Assembly: GCA_023678885.1 (NCBI GenBank) | Contig: CM043001.1 | Location: 1,312,001-1,376,000, forward strand | Direction of reading: 5' to 3' | Source: Pogostemon cablin | Lineage: Eukaryota; Streptophyta; Magnoliopsida; Lamiales; Lamiaceae | Length of the DNA: 64,000 nt | Part shown: in pieces, positions 23,201 through 44,170 of the stretch | How the letters are laid out: each line of letters opens with the position of its first letter | Position numbering within the stretch: the stretch's first letter is position 1 | Notes under the pieces: model-generated | Databases searched by the model: none | Seen by the model: the letters and a program-made list of their open reading frames with translations, nothing else | Told to the model about the DNA's origin: nothing | Translations under genes and position numbers: made by a program

Positions 23201-23296
23201 GGGTTTTTTTCAACTTATATATGACCCATTTAGTAAATGATTCGGGTTGGGCACACGGGTACTATTTATGCACCCGAACACACAAAAGCCTCACTC

Positions 23297-23511
23297 ATTT
23301 GTTTTTTGTACGTGGACAGTTCTAAGGTCTTTATTTGCTTTTTGAACGTGGATTAAGGAGTATTATTATTATATGTAAAGTGGGTAGTTATATTAGAGGG
23401 AAGTGGTGTGTCATATTGTATACTTTTTTTACTAAATAGAGGAAATTGATACATTTGAAGCGGACGCCAGAAATATTGAAATGGATACCTTAAAGCAGAT
23501 GGAAAGAGTAT
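23297..23511. mobile_element. Stowaway-type MITE, right piece
   Basis: It resumes the MITE broken at 18709: GTACGTGGACAGTTCTAAGG, GTGGATTAAGGAGTATTATT, and a degraded end at GGAAAGAGTA. Confidence 0.75.
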
Positions 23512-24082
23512 TATTTAATTTTTCAGTAATTAAATTTCACCCAAAGTTTAGTCGTTTATAACCTTTTGATTTCAAATCAAATTTAATGAATTATATATCA
23601 AAATAATCTTCTTCTATTTTGAAATTCATATTATAATACATTAAAAAAAATTAGTCGTTTACAACTTTTTGATTTTAAATCAAATTTAATGAATTATATA
23701 TCAAAATAATCTTCTTTTATTTTGAAATTCATATTATAATACATTAAAAAAAGCAAGCATTACGTGAGACCTTCTTACATAGACCACTTTATATATTTTT
23801 TAAAATAATTGCTATTATTTTTGCTATAAAATATTATCAATTTTTATTTATAATATAAATTGTTTATAAAATAGCATTATTACTTATAATTAATTGAGTA
23901 TTAATTTTATCACTTTTTATCTGAATGTAAAGGAAGGAGGTTGTACTGAGGTTTTACCGATTGGAGGTTGAACACAAGTTTTTATCTATTATTATTAAAG
24001 AGTGAATATCTTATTATAATTCATTCCTTAGAATCCAAGTACAAACACTGGTAAAGTCAAAAGGTTCTCAATTATCCACATG

Positions 24083-25154
24083 TAGGGTGGGAAAAAATAT
24101 CGAAAACTCAGTATACTGCGTTTGCTGTATCGAAAAATACCAAAAAATATTGAAGTTTCAACATACTGAAATTTTTGGTACGGTATGGTTGTCGTACCGA
24201 TAATTTTGGTACGGTATCGGTATTGGATATTAAAATTTTTGGTATATCGGTATACCAAAATTATTTTGGTATTTCGATATCGGTATATCGATACCGATAT
24301 ACCAAAAATTTTATACTATCTCCGGCCACTTACAAGGTATCAATTTCACTATTCCTGGCGTTCGCTTCAAAGGTATTAATTTCCTCTATTTAGTAAATAA
24401 AGTACACAATATGACCCATCACTTCTCTCTAATACAACTACCCACTTTATCTATAATAATATTATTTAATCCACGTGCAAAAAACAAATACAGACCTTAG
24501 AATTGTCCACGTGCAAACAGCAAACGGTTACATTGTAAGTGGCTGGAGGGAGTATTTATTTTTTAAAATTTTAATTATACATAATACTATATTTAAGTAT
24601 ATATTATATTATTAATATATTTAAATTATTTTTATTTTATTATGTATCACATTTATCCATATATATTTTTTTAAAATTTAAAATAAGCTCTAATAAAAAT
24701 AAATAAAAATATAATACACTTTTAAATTAAAATATAGGAGTATAAAAATATAATAATAAAAAAATTATTATTTAATATATAGTTATAAATAAATTAAAAG
24801 GAACATAAGTGTCAAATTAGAATGTTTGAGATTATAAATTTAATTATTTTGAAATATTTTTATATTAATTTTATTATTTTGATTAAAATTAAATATTATT
24901 TTTCGGTATGGTTTCGGTAAATCGGTATTTTTCGGTATGAAACGGTATGTCAATATTTCGGTATTAATTGGTATTTATAAAAAAATCGGTATGATGTAAA
25001 TTTTGGTACAGTATCGGTATCCGATTTAATTTATCAAAATTTTGGTATACCGATTTTTCGATATACCGAAATTTCGTTATCGGTATGAATTTTTCATACT
25101 AAAATTTTCGGTACGGTATTGGTATTTTCGGTATACCGATATTACCCACTTCTA
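24083..25154. mobile_element. hAT-like element built of GGTAT/ATACC palindromes
   Basis: It begins TAGGGTGGGAAA and ends CCCACTTCTA. It is flanked by identical TCCACATG copies (24075-24082 and 25155-25162), an 8-bp target duplication typical of hAT elements. Most of it consists of CGGTATACCGA-like words in both orientations, and it contains a separate MITE. It belongs to the same family as 61950-62500 and has no transposase. Confidence 0.8.
24314..24554. mobile_element. Stowaway-type MITE nested in hAT-like element
   Basis: Ends CTCCGGCCACTTACAAGG and TAAGTGGCTGGAGGGAGTA. Internal blocks are the inverse of those in the 9037 copy, so it is in the opposite orientation. Confidence 0.85.
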
Positions 25155-25163
25155 TCCACATGA

Positions 25164-25275
<112 letters not shown>

Positions 25276-25795
25276 AGTGAGATTTAGAAAGGTGCAATCA
25301 ATAATTTGCACAAAGTTATCCCGTTGTTAAGAGGATATGTTTAAGTGGTACAGATAAATAAATTTCCATTTAAAAACATCGATACTTAAAAGGAAAATAT
25401 TGGAGATATGCTAATAAATAAAGTTATTAATTCTTAAATGTATATAGAAGAAAAGGGAAAATAGATATTATTGAAAGAGGGAAAAAACCACTTATTTAAT
25501 ATATATAAATTCTAAAACTATAGTATAATATTCAAAAAGAAAAAAAAATTGAAAATTGATTTTTTTAAAAATATATTGATTTTCAAAATGAATGAAAAAT
25601 AAAATATATGCATTAATATATGATGGTACGAAAAATGGAAGAGATATAAGTGATTTTAAAAATATGTTAAATTAATTAATATGATAATCTTTCATATTAT
25701 TTACCAAATAATTTTTACATAAATAATATTCATCACCATTCCGTACTACTGTACTACTATAGTTATCATTCTTACTCCAATTTCTATTAATAATA

Positions 25796-26115
25796 AGGCA
25801 ATTTATAGTGTGCACCCGGGTGCACTTAAAGATAGGATGCATTCATATACAAATATAAACAAAAACATATACAATTAAGAGTAAAAATGTATACAATTTA
25901 ATTGTTAATTTTTTAATGAAAAATTATATATAATATTCAATAAAATGTTATACACATATGAATGTTAATTTTTTTAATGAAAAATTAATGTGAAAAAAGT
26001 ATACAATTATTACAAAATACGTATACAAAATAGAATAATATGTATACAAAATAGAATAAAAAAATATACACATATGGGTGCATCTTTGCACCCGGGTGCA
26101 CCCAATATACACTCT
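25796..26115. mobile_element. Hairpin MITE upstream of FY
   Basis: The left arm GTGCACCCGGGTGCAC...GATGCATTCATATAC is the inverted counterpart of the right arm TATGGGTGCATCTTTGCACCCGGGTGCAC. The middle is AT-rich with repeated TATACAAAATAGAATAA. It ends about 425 bp before the FY start codon. Confidence 0.7.
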
Positions 26116-26539
26116 TTCATTTAATATTCATTGTCTCTCATCTTTTTTTTATACTATAAATTAATATATATATTCTAATACATTGATTTGATATACATTT
26201 AAATTCTACCATATCAAAAATCCAAAAATAAATATATTTCATTATTTATTATATTTTTAAATTAAAAAATCTTAATTTTATTCCTTAATTAATTAAATAT
26301 CACTTATTAAAATGTAGAAATTTATATTTTCTTAAGTAATCATACGCACGGGGCATTGCTAGTTTTCAAAATTTCATAACAGAAGTATTGAGAGGTTACA
26401 CACAGGGGTAAATTAGTAATTCGCTTCTGTATCGTCACTGTCGCAATTCCTGAATCCGTTCTCCCCACAAACCTAAAACCCTAGAAAGCGGATCCCAGAA
26501 ACCTCGTCTTTCCCGCTTACAGTCCGCCATTGTTTTGCG
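26116..26539 (+). promoter_or_regulatory. FY promoter and 5' leader, with telo-box
   Basis: AT-rich DNA passes into a GC-richer leader from about 26400. The leader holds AAAACCCTAG (26475-26484), a telo-box-like word common just downstream of plant housekeeping transcription starts. There is no clear TATA box at a fixed distance. The transcription start was not determined. Confidence 0.45.
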
Positions 26540-35998
<9,459 letters not shown>

Positions 35999-36614
35999 AC
36001 CAAATTTGTATATTTTTTTCCCTTACATGTTTCTTATCTTAGATTTAATGAGAACAGTGGATAGATATCTTGTTGTGATGTAAATTACAGCTCTTATGGA
36101 AAAATAGTGAGATACAGTTATTCTCTCATTTAGAACTTCACTTTCCTGCGCATCTTTACTGACACATTATGCATCTCTGCTCGAGTCAATTTCATTTATA
36201 CTGGATGATGTTATACTTGAGAGTCAATTTCATTTACTTGTGGCTTCTGAATCTATAAAGACGATTCTGTATGTGTGTAATGTAATATGTTATTTTCTAG
36301 TGTTTGTGATTGTTTTTTTTAACCATAGAATTAGTCAAGGGCAAAACTTTGTGGAGTAATTATTATGTGGTGTTTTGAAGTTGTTAGGAGTAGAATTGTC
36401 AGCATTGGATGGGTTGACCTGAAGTCAACATTTAGTGGGGCAGAAGTGGAATGGAATGGGGTTATGGCGGTGGTTGGCTTTTGTTGTTTGTATAATATTT
36501 TGTGTATTGTATTGGTATACTACTAAATTTTCAAGATTTGTTAAAATGTATTGGGGGGAGTGTATTAGTTGATAAGACTACATTGAATTTTTCGACTTTA
36601 TGGTACAGGTTATT
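35999..36614 (+). other. FY 3' untranslated region and downstream DNA
   Basis: The stop codon TAG is at 35996-35998. A U-rich stretch follows at about 36010-36040, with AATGTAAT-type words near 36280. No canonical AATAAA is obvious, so the poly(A) site cannot be fixed. No other gene was seen. Confidence 0.45.
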
Positions 36615-36780
36615 TGTGCATTTTCACGGGCTGTGACTCCGGAGATACACCGTGCCCCTATGGAACATAATTCTTCCCTTTAATATTCTATTTAAATTTA
36701 TGTATTGTTATGAGTTTAAATTGCAAAAGAGCACGAAAATTGCAAATGAGTAGGGTGTCCGGGGCAAAAGAGTCTTACTC
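36615..36780 (+). repeat. Dispersed Mutator-like terminal repeat, copy 3
   Basis: CCGTGCCCCTATGGAACA, ATATTCTATTTAAAT, GTTTAAATTGCAAAAGAGCACG and GTCCGGGGCAAAAG share order with the copies at 4591 and 15974. Confidence 0.5.
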
Positions 36781-36789
36781 AAAAACTAG

Positions 36790-37944
36790 TTAATCATCAC
36801 TTTGATATATTTATATTTGGCTAAATCTTGTGTGCTTAGGTTCCATATATCATTTAGTATTAAATGATATTCCCTTTATTATAAGAATATGTATATCCTG
36901 TTAAAATATTTTTTTTTATAAAAATATAAACTATTTAGAATAAAATGTTGTACCCTTATTAATTAAAGTGTACTTCATTTCTTTAAGATCAAAATGTTGT
37001 ATCCTTAAACACTTGTCCACTTGGGACACAAGAGACCAAATCTTTATATTTTCCATCAATAGATTTTTTTTGTTATTTAATTATTTTGGGGTTTAGAGTT
37101 TATTTTTTCCATAAAATTTAGGGTTTACCAAAATTCAGTACTATTTATAATGGTTTAATTTTAATTACTTAGGGTGATGGTTGATTTGGAGTTATGTGGG
37201 ATTTGAAAACAATGAATATTGAGTTATGTTTGTTTTGAGTTTTGGGTATGATAGATTTTAAATTTATATCAAATCAATGCATTAATTTATTTAAAAAATT
37301 AAATGAGAAATGAGAGATAAAAAGAGAAAATGTATTAATTAAAGAGAGAAAATGATATAAGCATTTATATGGGTGATTTTTAAAATTTAGATGTGGATTT
37401 TGAAAAACTCGAAAACGAACATCACAAGAGAAAATGAGCCCATAACTGTTTCACATGATCCGATTCCATGGGGCCACTCACTTTAAATATAGTCCAAAAC
37501 TCAACTTGTCCTATCAAAACTAACAATGTTTGGGGGCATTAAAAGGTGATACTATGAAGATGAAAAGTGGCACACTACATAAAATATGCATTGATTTAAA
37601 GTTCTCTCTTTCTATTTTTATAATTTGTCAATTTTTTGAGTTATGCAGAATCTCGTTTGTAATCGATCTCATAGAGAAGAAAACGTCAAAGTGAGATTTT
37701 TGTACTTGCAAGAAGCTAATGTTTATGCAAATTAAACTTGTTTTAAAAAATTAATAAAGCATAGTATTATGTGCTTAACTCTATAAAATTTCATTTATTG
37801 CTTCTATATTGTCAGACTGTCAGTATAAATGTTAATTAACTCAATTTCAGATATCAAAATACATAAGCCTACAGAATGTATTTAGAGTATGAATTAGCAA
37901 TAACTCAATTAATGATACCAAAATACATGAGCCTACAGATTGTA
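36790..37944. other. AT-rich intergenic DNA between FY and the PPR fragment
   Basis: Old repeat-like sequence around 36870-37030. About 37850-37885 and 37905-37945 share a short duplicated phrase (AAAATACATAAGCCTACAG / AAAATACATGAGCCTACAG). No gene. Confidence 0.5.
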
Positions 37945-37945
37945 T

Positions 37946-38721
37946 TTAGGCACAAACGTTGTTAATCATTTTCATAAGCACTTCACTTTCAGCTTCTCCT
38001 TGCATTTGCAGCTGATCAAGCAACATGTATATGGTAGCTGTATTCGCCCATAATCCTTTTTCATGCATTTCCTCCAACAATGGTTTTACTTTCGACAGCT
38101 CATTCCTCCTCAACAAGCTCTGAATAATAACATTATAAACACAACTAGAAGGTGCACAACCACTTCCCTCCATTTTTACGAGCAACATTTTTGCCTCCTC
38201 CAAAGATCCTTCTACACAGAGAGACCCAATAATCACGGTATATATTTGAACATTAGGTTGTAGGCCTCTAGAAGGTAGTTTGTTCAAAAGATCTATTGCA
38301 GCTTTAAGTTTTCCATTTTTGCACAATCCATTAATGATAATAGCATACGAAATTATATCAGGAATCATGCCTTCTTCTTCTTCCATTTTGTGGAGAAATG
38401 AAACTGCTTTAGTGATCTTCCCAATCTTGCAAAAGCCATCCAACAATCCATTGTAAACAGGGGCGGATGGATGTGGGGCAGCCCCGGGCTCAAGCCCAGG
38501 GCTGCCCCCAAAAAGCCCATTATATCATATGTAAATAATTTATAAATAATTTGTGTTTTTAAGTTTAGCCCACCCTAAAAATATTTTCAGCCCACCCAAA
38601 TGAAGCTAAAAAAATAAATATATATTCTTTCTTCTTTGTGTTTTTAAGTTTAGTCCAACCCAAAAATATTTTAAGTCCACCGAAATGAAGTTAAAAAATA
38701 AATATATCTTCTTAAATTATA

Positions 38722-38767
<46 letters not shown>

Positions 38768-38990
38768 TTTTAATTATTATTATTATTTTTTATTTTCTTC
38801 AATAAACTTAGCCCACCCCACCCCGATTTTCTGGATCCGCCACTAATTGTAAATATTAATCTTCCGATGCAGAAATTGAATGGCGAAGAACAGATCGTTG
38901 GCACTGAAATGGAGCCTTCTTGATGTGGAGAAGAAGAAGAGATTGATAGTGATGGCAGAGGTAGTGTCGATAATTAAGTTCGTAATAATG
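37946..38990 (-). pseudogene. PPR protein C-terminal fragment, interrupted by an hAT element
   Basis: P-class pentatricopeptide repeat proteins bind organelle RNAs through 35-residue helical repeats. The open part (37946-38457) reads about four repeats: LLDGFCKIGKITKAVSFLHK, SYAIIINGLCKNGKLKAAID, IYTVIIGSLCVEGSLEEAK and VYNVIIQSLLRRNELSKVK, then a tail ending NNVCA. The hAT element 38458-38845 lies just upstream of GLLDGF. Beyond it the frame continues as INIYN and about 40 more residues with no PPR character (rich in Phe and Ser). With so few repeats and an insertion in the frame, it is a fragment, not a working gene. Confidence 0.8.
38458..38845. mobile_element. hAT-type MITE, 388 bp, with 8-bp target duplication
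   Basis: It begins CAGGGGCGGA and ends TCCGCCACTA, a 10-bp inverted repeat with two mismatches. ATTGTAAA flanks both sides (38450-38457 and 38846-38853). The inside has GCCCACCC repeats and an (AT)n tract at about 38724-38762. No coding capacity. Confidence 0.88.
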
Positions 38991-39690
38991 AGGGGGAGTT
39001 AAAAGGGAATTTTGAATATCAATCAATACATTTAATAAAATTTGGTTGAAATAAACCTAAAAGAGTAAATATAAAAATTATGTAGGGATAAAAATGAAAA
39101 AATAAGTTTCTCATTCACTCCACACTTTTAATATATTAAGATTTATTATTTTATATATAATTTTAATATACATATATAAAAATTATATAATTTTCCCAGC
39201 CCAATTTAAATTAGAATTGATGGACCAATGATATTAAATATAAAACACAAAGCCCAAAGCCCAATTTATTGGTAAAATGATAAAAGTAGCGTGAATAACA
39301 GAGATACTGTGGCTCTCCTTTCTGCAAATCTTCTTCCATCTCTAAATAATCTCTCTCCCAACAAGATCTGATCGCCAAACTTCCGCCCGTCACTTGCTCA
39401 TTATCGGAGTCCGCCTCTTGCTCCGTTCGCTGCACGATCCAGTCATGCCGCTGGCCTGCCCATCAGCACCGCCCTGCCGTAGGCCTGCCCATCAACACCG
39501 CCCTGTCGGCATTGCACCACCCTGCCGACATCGCACCGCCCTGCTGCCGACATCGCACCGCCGTCTACTGCCGCGAGTAAAATCAACTGCATCTCCTTTA
39601 AATTTTAGTTTTTGATTTAGGTTTTTTATGGGTTGTGTTACTGTGAAGAAGAAATGAGAAAGTGTTGCTGTTCAGCTATTTTTTTCTTAT
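38991..39690. other. Intergenic, with a GC-rich short-repeat stretch
   Basis: About 39450-39580 repeats GCCCATCA.CACCGCCCTG and GCCGACATCGCACCGCC. This could be a leader or exon remnant. The predicted frames (Pro/Ala/His-rich) show no known family. Confidence 0.35.
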
Positions 39691-39694
39691 TTTT

Positions 39695-39862
39695 TAAAAA
39701 TAATATAACCGCCGGTTTTTGGTTTGGACGGTTCAGCCGGTTTTTCCGGTTCTGATCGATCCAAACCGGTTTTCCCGGTTCAATAGCCAAAATAGTTTTT
39801 AGGGTGTTATTGAACCGGTCCCGACTCCGATTCAAAGTTCAATCGGTTGAACCGGTCAGTCC
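39695..39862. repeat. ACCGG/CCGGT-rich dispersed repeat
   Basis: Many AACCGG and CCGGTT words in both orientations, including AAACCGGTTTTCCCGGTT, give a fold-back sequence. It is probably an old DNA-transposon end or MITE; no clear target duplication was found. Confidence 0.45.
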
Positions 39863-39887
39863 TGATTTTCAGAACACTGTACTAAAT

Positions 39888-40045
39888 AATGAGTTGGCCT
39901 CTTTTAAGACCATTGAACTATTGATGTCACATAGCTAGGTTACAAATGTGAAGTAGAGCAGTCCCTAATGAGTTGGCCTCTTTTAAGACCATTGAACTAT
40001 TGATGTCACATAGCTAGGTTACAAATGTGAAGCAGAGTAGTCCCT
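39888..40045 (+). repeat. 79-bp tandem duplication
   Basis: GAGTTGGCCTCTTTTAAGAC starts at 39891 and again at 39970. The units differ at about two bases. The second unit runs into the next MITE. Confidence 0.9.
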
Positions 40046-40268
40046 CCGTTCGCCGAAAACGCATACATTTTGCTATTTTGGGCGTCTGCACCAAAAGGTA
40101 TACATTTTCCTTTTTAAACATATGGGACCCACACAGATCACTAATATATTTAATATATGGGTCTCACACACCTCACTAATACAACTACATATTATCTATT
40201 AAATAATAACTCCTTAATCCATGTCCAAAAAGTAAAATGTATACATTTCGGGCGGACAGAGGGAGTAA
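40037..40268. mobile_element. Stowaway-type MITE
   Basis: Ends TCCCTCCGTTCGCCGAAA and TTTCGGGCGGACAGAGGGAGTA. Internal GGGACCCACACA and AATAATAACTCCTTAATCC blocks mark the family. Confidence 0.85.
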
Positions 40269-40365
40269 TTAGTAATACTTATCTTTTGAAGCTATTGAAG
40301 GCGAATGGCTACCCATGTGAGTTGTAAAACGAAAATGTAAATCATAGATATTAATATCTCCATTG

Positions 40366-40470
40366 AAACTTCTTTCTTGACCATGCAAAGTGCAAACAAC
40401 AAATGGTAATGAAAACATTGGATCTCCTTGTCTCAAGCCTCGCTTTGCTTTGATGTATCCATGTGATTAT
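40366..40470 (-). mobile_element. LINE reverse-transcriptase scrap
   Basis: The minus strand reads GYIKAKRGLRQGDPMFSLPF, the well-conserved KGLRQGDPLSP block of plant LINE (L1-type) reverse transcriptase. It is only about 30 codons long, with a stop just upstream. Confidence 0.55.
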
Positions 40471-40551
40471 CCGAAGGGAAAAAGACGTAGTCGTAACACA
40501 CTGTAAAAGTCAAGTGCTGCAACATAGACATGAGGAAGTGCCAATTCACAC

Positions 40552-41008
40552 TACTTCCTCCGTCCCGGGTAAAAAGGTACATTTCTCTTTTGCACTTAAA
40601 TTAAGGAGTATTATTATTTTATGTAAAATGAGTAGTTGTATTAGAGATATGATGGGTAGTGGTAAAGCCAAGTGCCGCAACATAGACATGAGGAAGTGCC
40701 AATCCACACTACTCCCTCTGTCCCGGGCAAAAAGGTTTTTTGCATGTAAATTAAGGAATATTATTATTTTATATAAAATGGGTAGGTGTATTAGAGAGAT
40801 GTGATGGGTAGTGGTGGACCATTGTTGGACCATTTTCACTAAAAGAGAAAAATAGTGCAACTTGAATGAGACGCTAAATATAGTAAAATGATGCTATTTG
40901 TGGTGGGCCATTGTTGGACCCATTTAACTAAAAGAGAAAAATAGTGCAAATTGAATGATACGCTAAATATAGTAAAATGATGCTATTTAGACGGGACGGA
41001 GGGAGTAT
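40552..41008. mobile_element. Stowaway-type MITE enlarged by internal duplications
   Basis: The ends are CTTCCTCCGTCCCGGG and GACGGGACGGAGGGAGTA. The left arm with its flank is tandemly repeated (phrase CAACATAGACATGAGGAAGTG at 40519 and about 40677). The right arm is repeated too (CTAAAAGAGAAAAATAGTGC at about 40839 and 40927). Confidence 0.85.
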
Positions 41009-41715
41009 ATCTAAGCCTTCTTTATGTCCACACTATGAATTTATTACTATCCAATACAAAATATACACTAATATTACTAATATATACATTATGTGAAAAT
41101 ATTACTAATAGATACAATATCTTAGAGTGAAATTCTTATTATAACCTTCCTCACCTAACAATATTCTTTTTATGCAATATAATCATCTACCACACAAAAT
41201 AAGATTGAACACCACGTAAAAAAAATCTTATTCTCTCTGCTCCCTCTCAGAACCCTCATCTTTCCTCTAAAAATTTATTCCATCTCCAAAATCAACAATC
41301 AACCACGGAATTGGATCGCCAAAACTACAGATGTAAGTGTCTTCGTCGAAACCTATGTTCCGAGACCCATTAGAGCGACGGCTCCCAACGAAAGCGGTTG
41401 GGATATAAACCTAGGAGCGACGTAGAGGGAAGTGGTGGCGGAAGTGGGGCGGGGTATAAGGGTGGTGATGGAGGTCTACGGAGGAGGAGAGGGGGTAAAA
41501 ACACCATCCGTAGCAGTGGCGTTTGGGGTGACGGAATTGGAATCTTGTGTATGTGAAAGTGAAAAATTTGGGAAACTGGAGATGGTGGGAATTGCAGAAG
41601 GGTATATGGAGCGAAGGGCAATCGGATTTGATTCTGAGGGGGGGTGAATGTTGGAGTAGCTTTAGTGGGAGGTTGTATCCATCACTTGATTACGGTATAA
41701 TGCTGCACATGGAAG
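41009..41715. other. Intergenic with a GC-richer island, no recognised gene
   Basis: About 41220-41660 is GC-richer, with short open frames on both strands (plus 41432-41647, minus 41370-41621). The pyrimidine-rich leader and the AT-rich surroundings suggest gene-derived sequence. Neither frame shows a motif I recognise. Confidence 0.3.
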
Positions 41716-41719
41716 ATAA

Positions 41720-42215
41720 TTAATATTTCTGAATACAAAAATATTGAACATTAAAATTTTTGAATATATAATTTAGCGGTAAATAGAGAATGTTTGTTGC
41801 ATGTTTAAGGGAGTAAATCATGGAAGATAATTATTTTGAATACATAAATTTCGAATAAAAATAAATGTCAAATTTTTAATAAAGGAGGTTTGATGCTATA
41901 TTTAAGGGAGTAAATCACAGAAGATAATTCTTTCTGAATACAAATATATTAAATATTAATATTTCTGAATATATAAATTTTTAATAATATATTGAAAGAT
42001 AATTCTTTCGGAATACAAATATATTAAATATTTATATTTTTGAATACATAACTTTTGAATAATATGTAAACATTATAACGTAACAGATTTTAATATATTG
42101 AACATAAATATTTCTGAATATATATATTTTGAACAATAATAAATGTTATAAATTTGAATTTATTGAACACAAATACATTGAGCATATATTTTTTTGAATA
42201 CATAAATTTTAGAAT
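41720..42215. repeat. Degenerate AT-rich tandem repeat
   Basis: The phrase TTTCTGAATACAAATATATT.AACATTAATATTT.TGAATA recurs about six times with variable spacing. Confidence 0.6.
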
Positions 42216-42683
42216 AAAAATAAACGTAGGATTTGGTATTGGAGTTTACCTCCAGCGGATTTTATGAGTATAAGTTATGAAATTTAATTCTTTCTAATAT
42301 TATATTAATTATTCTACCTTTAAATTCTTTTTTAATACAATTAAAATAAAGTTAAAAGGGACATTTTATTCATCACTAATATAGTAATTTGTAATTTTTT
42401 AAGATAATATATCTACTAGTAATAATCATGTATAAATTGTATCTAAAAGTAATTGATCCTTTATAAATTTAGCCTACTCCGCTATGGATTTCTAAATCTG
42501 CCACCGCTCAAAGACATGTACATGTCTTCTATCATGATACTTATATTTAAGAATAATAATTTATCATGCAGGGACGCTCTCATAATTAATTTGATTCCAC
42601 ATCGCTTCGTTCCGATAATATTATTCATACAAAAATAAGAAATGTAATAATAATAATTTCCTTTCTATATCTTTTTAAATCTA

Positions 42684-43147
42684 TTACTCCCTCTTTCCCA
42701 TTAATCACTTCATAGTATATACGAAGTTTAAGAAAAGTTACTTTTTTGATAAACTTTATATTGATTTTTAGGGGTATTGTGAAGTCTTAATTCAATTGTT
42801 AAATTGGCTTACCAAAGGATTAGCAACGGAATCCGTTGGTAAAATTACATTGGTAAAGTGGTGGTTGGTAAATTTTTAGCAACGAAAAATAATTTCATTG
42901 GTAATTTATACATAATAATTCTCTTGGTAATTCGTTGGTAATTACCAACGAATTGAATTCCTTTGATAAAATAGAGAATAAATCTATTGGCATTCCATTG
43001 CTAAAACAAAAATGTCTTTTTTGTTGCTAATCAATTGATAATTATCAAATGATTGAATTCCGTTTGTAAATTCTGTTGCTAAAATTTTTTTTTATTGAAA
43101 GTAAGTCATGAAAAGAGTTTAGTGGAATGGATCATGGGGAGTAGTAA
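42684..43147. mobile_element. Diverged MITE enclosing TTGGTAA/GCAACGA subterminal repeats
   Basis: ACTCCCTCTTTCCCATTAATC and an opposite ATCATGGGGAGTAG look like diverged Stowaway ends. Between them, 42800-43095 is full of GTTGGTAA, TTAGCAACG and palindromic TTCGTTGGTAATTACCAACGA words, typical of CACTA or Mutator subterminal DNA. Probably one element inside another. Confidence 0.5.
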
Positions 43148-43149
43148 AT

Positions 43150-44170
43150 TCATTTATTATTTTTTTTTTCATGACTTTTCTTTGTCCTAAATAAAGAAAA
43201 ATAAAAGTCGGTTGTTTTAGAAACTTTGAAAGTATCGTAAAATGCAGGACAAGATTATTAATATTAATATTTTGTAACGTGAAGAAAACTACAAAAGCCA
43301 TGGCGGAAAGTAAATGGAAAGAGAAGATAAAGTTTTGAATTGTTTAATCTTTTAAAATTTAAGATATCTCTGGAGAATCTCAATCATATCAATAATTGAG
43401 ATTGTGTTGGAGATTTGATTCACTTTCTTTATTAAATATAACATGTTGGGTTGTCTTAGCTACAACATTTAATTTCCACCATCTTCATTAATCGCCTTCT
43501 AATAATATTAATAATAACAATATATTTATTATTATTATTGTTATTATTAGTAGTATTATGTATATGTGTAATTAGTCTATATTTGTTGGAGTATGTGTAA
43601 ATTCGAATTAAAGTAGTAAATTTTATTAGTTACCGATTAAAAAAATAATTATATTATAAATACATAATTTTATTTATTTCATATGGCATTTATTATCAAC
43701 ACAAATTGACAGAGCATCACTTACTTTATTTTTAGTGTTTCTGAAATGGCTCATTAACTTCTTCTTCTTCTTCTTTTTAAATTAGAAATTAATTCATAAA
43801 AGAAATCATGATTAGATTATATTAAATAAACTTCCCCTAATTATGAGTTGCCTTAAAAACTAATCTAATTTTAAAGTTATCCCCTCAATAAATTTTTTGG
43901 TAAAAAAAAAAGTGAATTAAGTAATCACAATTTGCTAATTATATAATTAAGAATCAATAGTTTCTCATTTCCAACTAGCTTATTAAAGATCCATATACCA
44001 ATTTTTCAACTTTAGAAAAAGGAAATTTAGACAGATCAGAATTAAAATATCTCGTTTATGAATATATTCAAGAGTATAGTTAGCTCTACCAACCTAAAAA
44101 CATTTGTATTAATTCTAAATAATATGAGAAAATTTAATTAACTCTAAATTGTGATAAATTAAAAGAAAAA
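43150..44170. other. AT-rich intergenic DNA downstream of response regulator A
   Basis: ATT-rich simple repeats near 43500-43560. It holds the 3' flank of the minus-strand regulator gene. No coding frame. Confidence 0.5.

Larger units (their letters stand above)
18710..23296. mobile_element. Mutator-like element carrying gene fragments (Pack-MULE-like)
   Basis: The left end (GGCAAAAGCTCTTGT...CGGGCACACG...GCGCCCAAACC) and the inverted right end (GAGTGAGGCTTTTGTGTG...CCGTGTGCCCAACCC) align over about 50 bp as diverged terminal inverted repeats. The flanks are ATTTACTTT (18701-18709) and ATTTGTTTT (23297-23305): a 9-bp target duplication with two differences, the size expected for Mutator. Both flanks are halves of one MITE, which confirms the borders. 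Inside are a SOSEKI gene fragment, a second gene-like fragment and a repeat array. No transposase was seen. Confidence 0.7.

Noticed and set aside
37850..37945. Short repeated phrase just downstream of the PPR fragment as possible target duplication
   Set aside because: No element termini lie between the two copies; it is probably a small local duplication.
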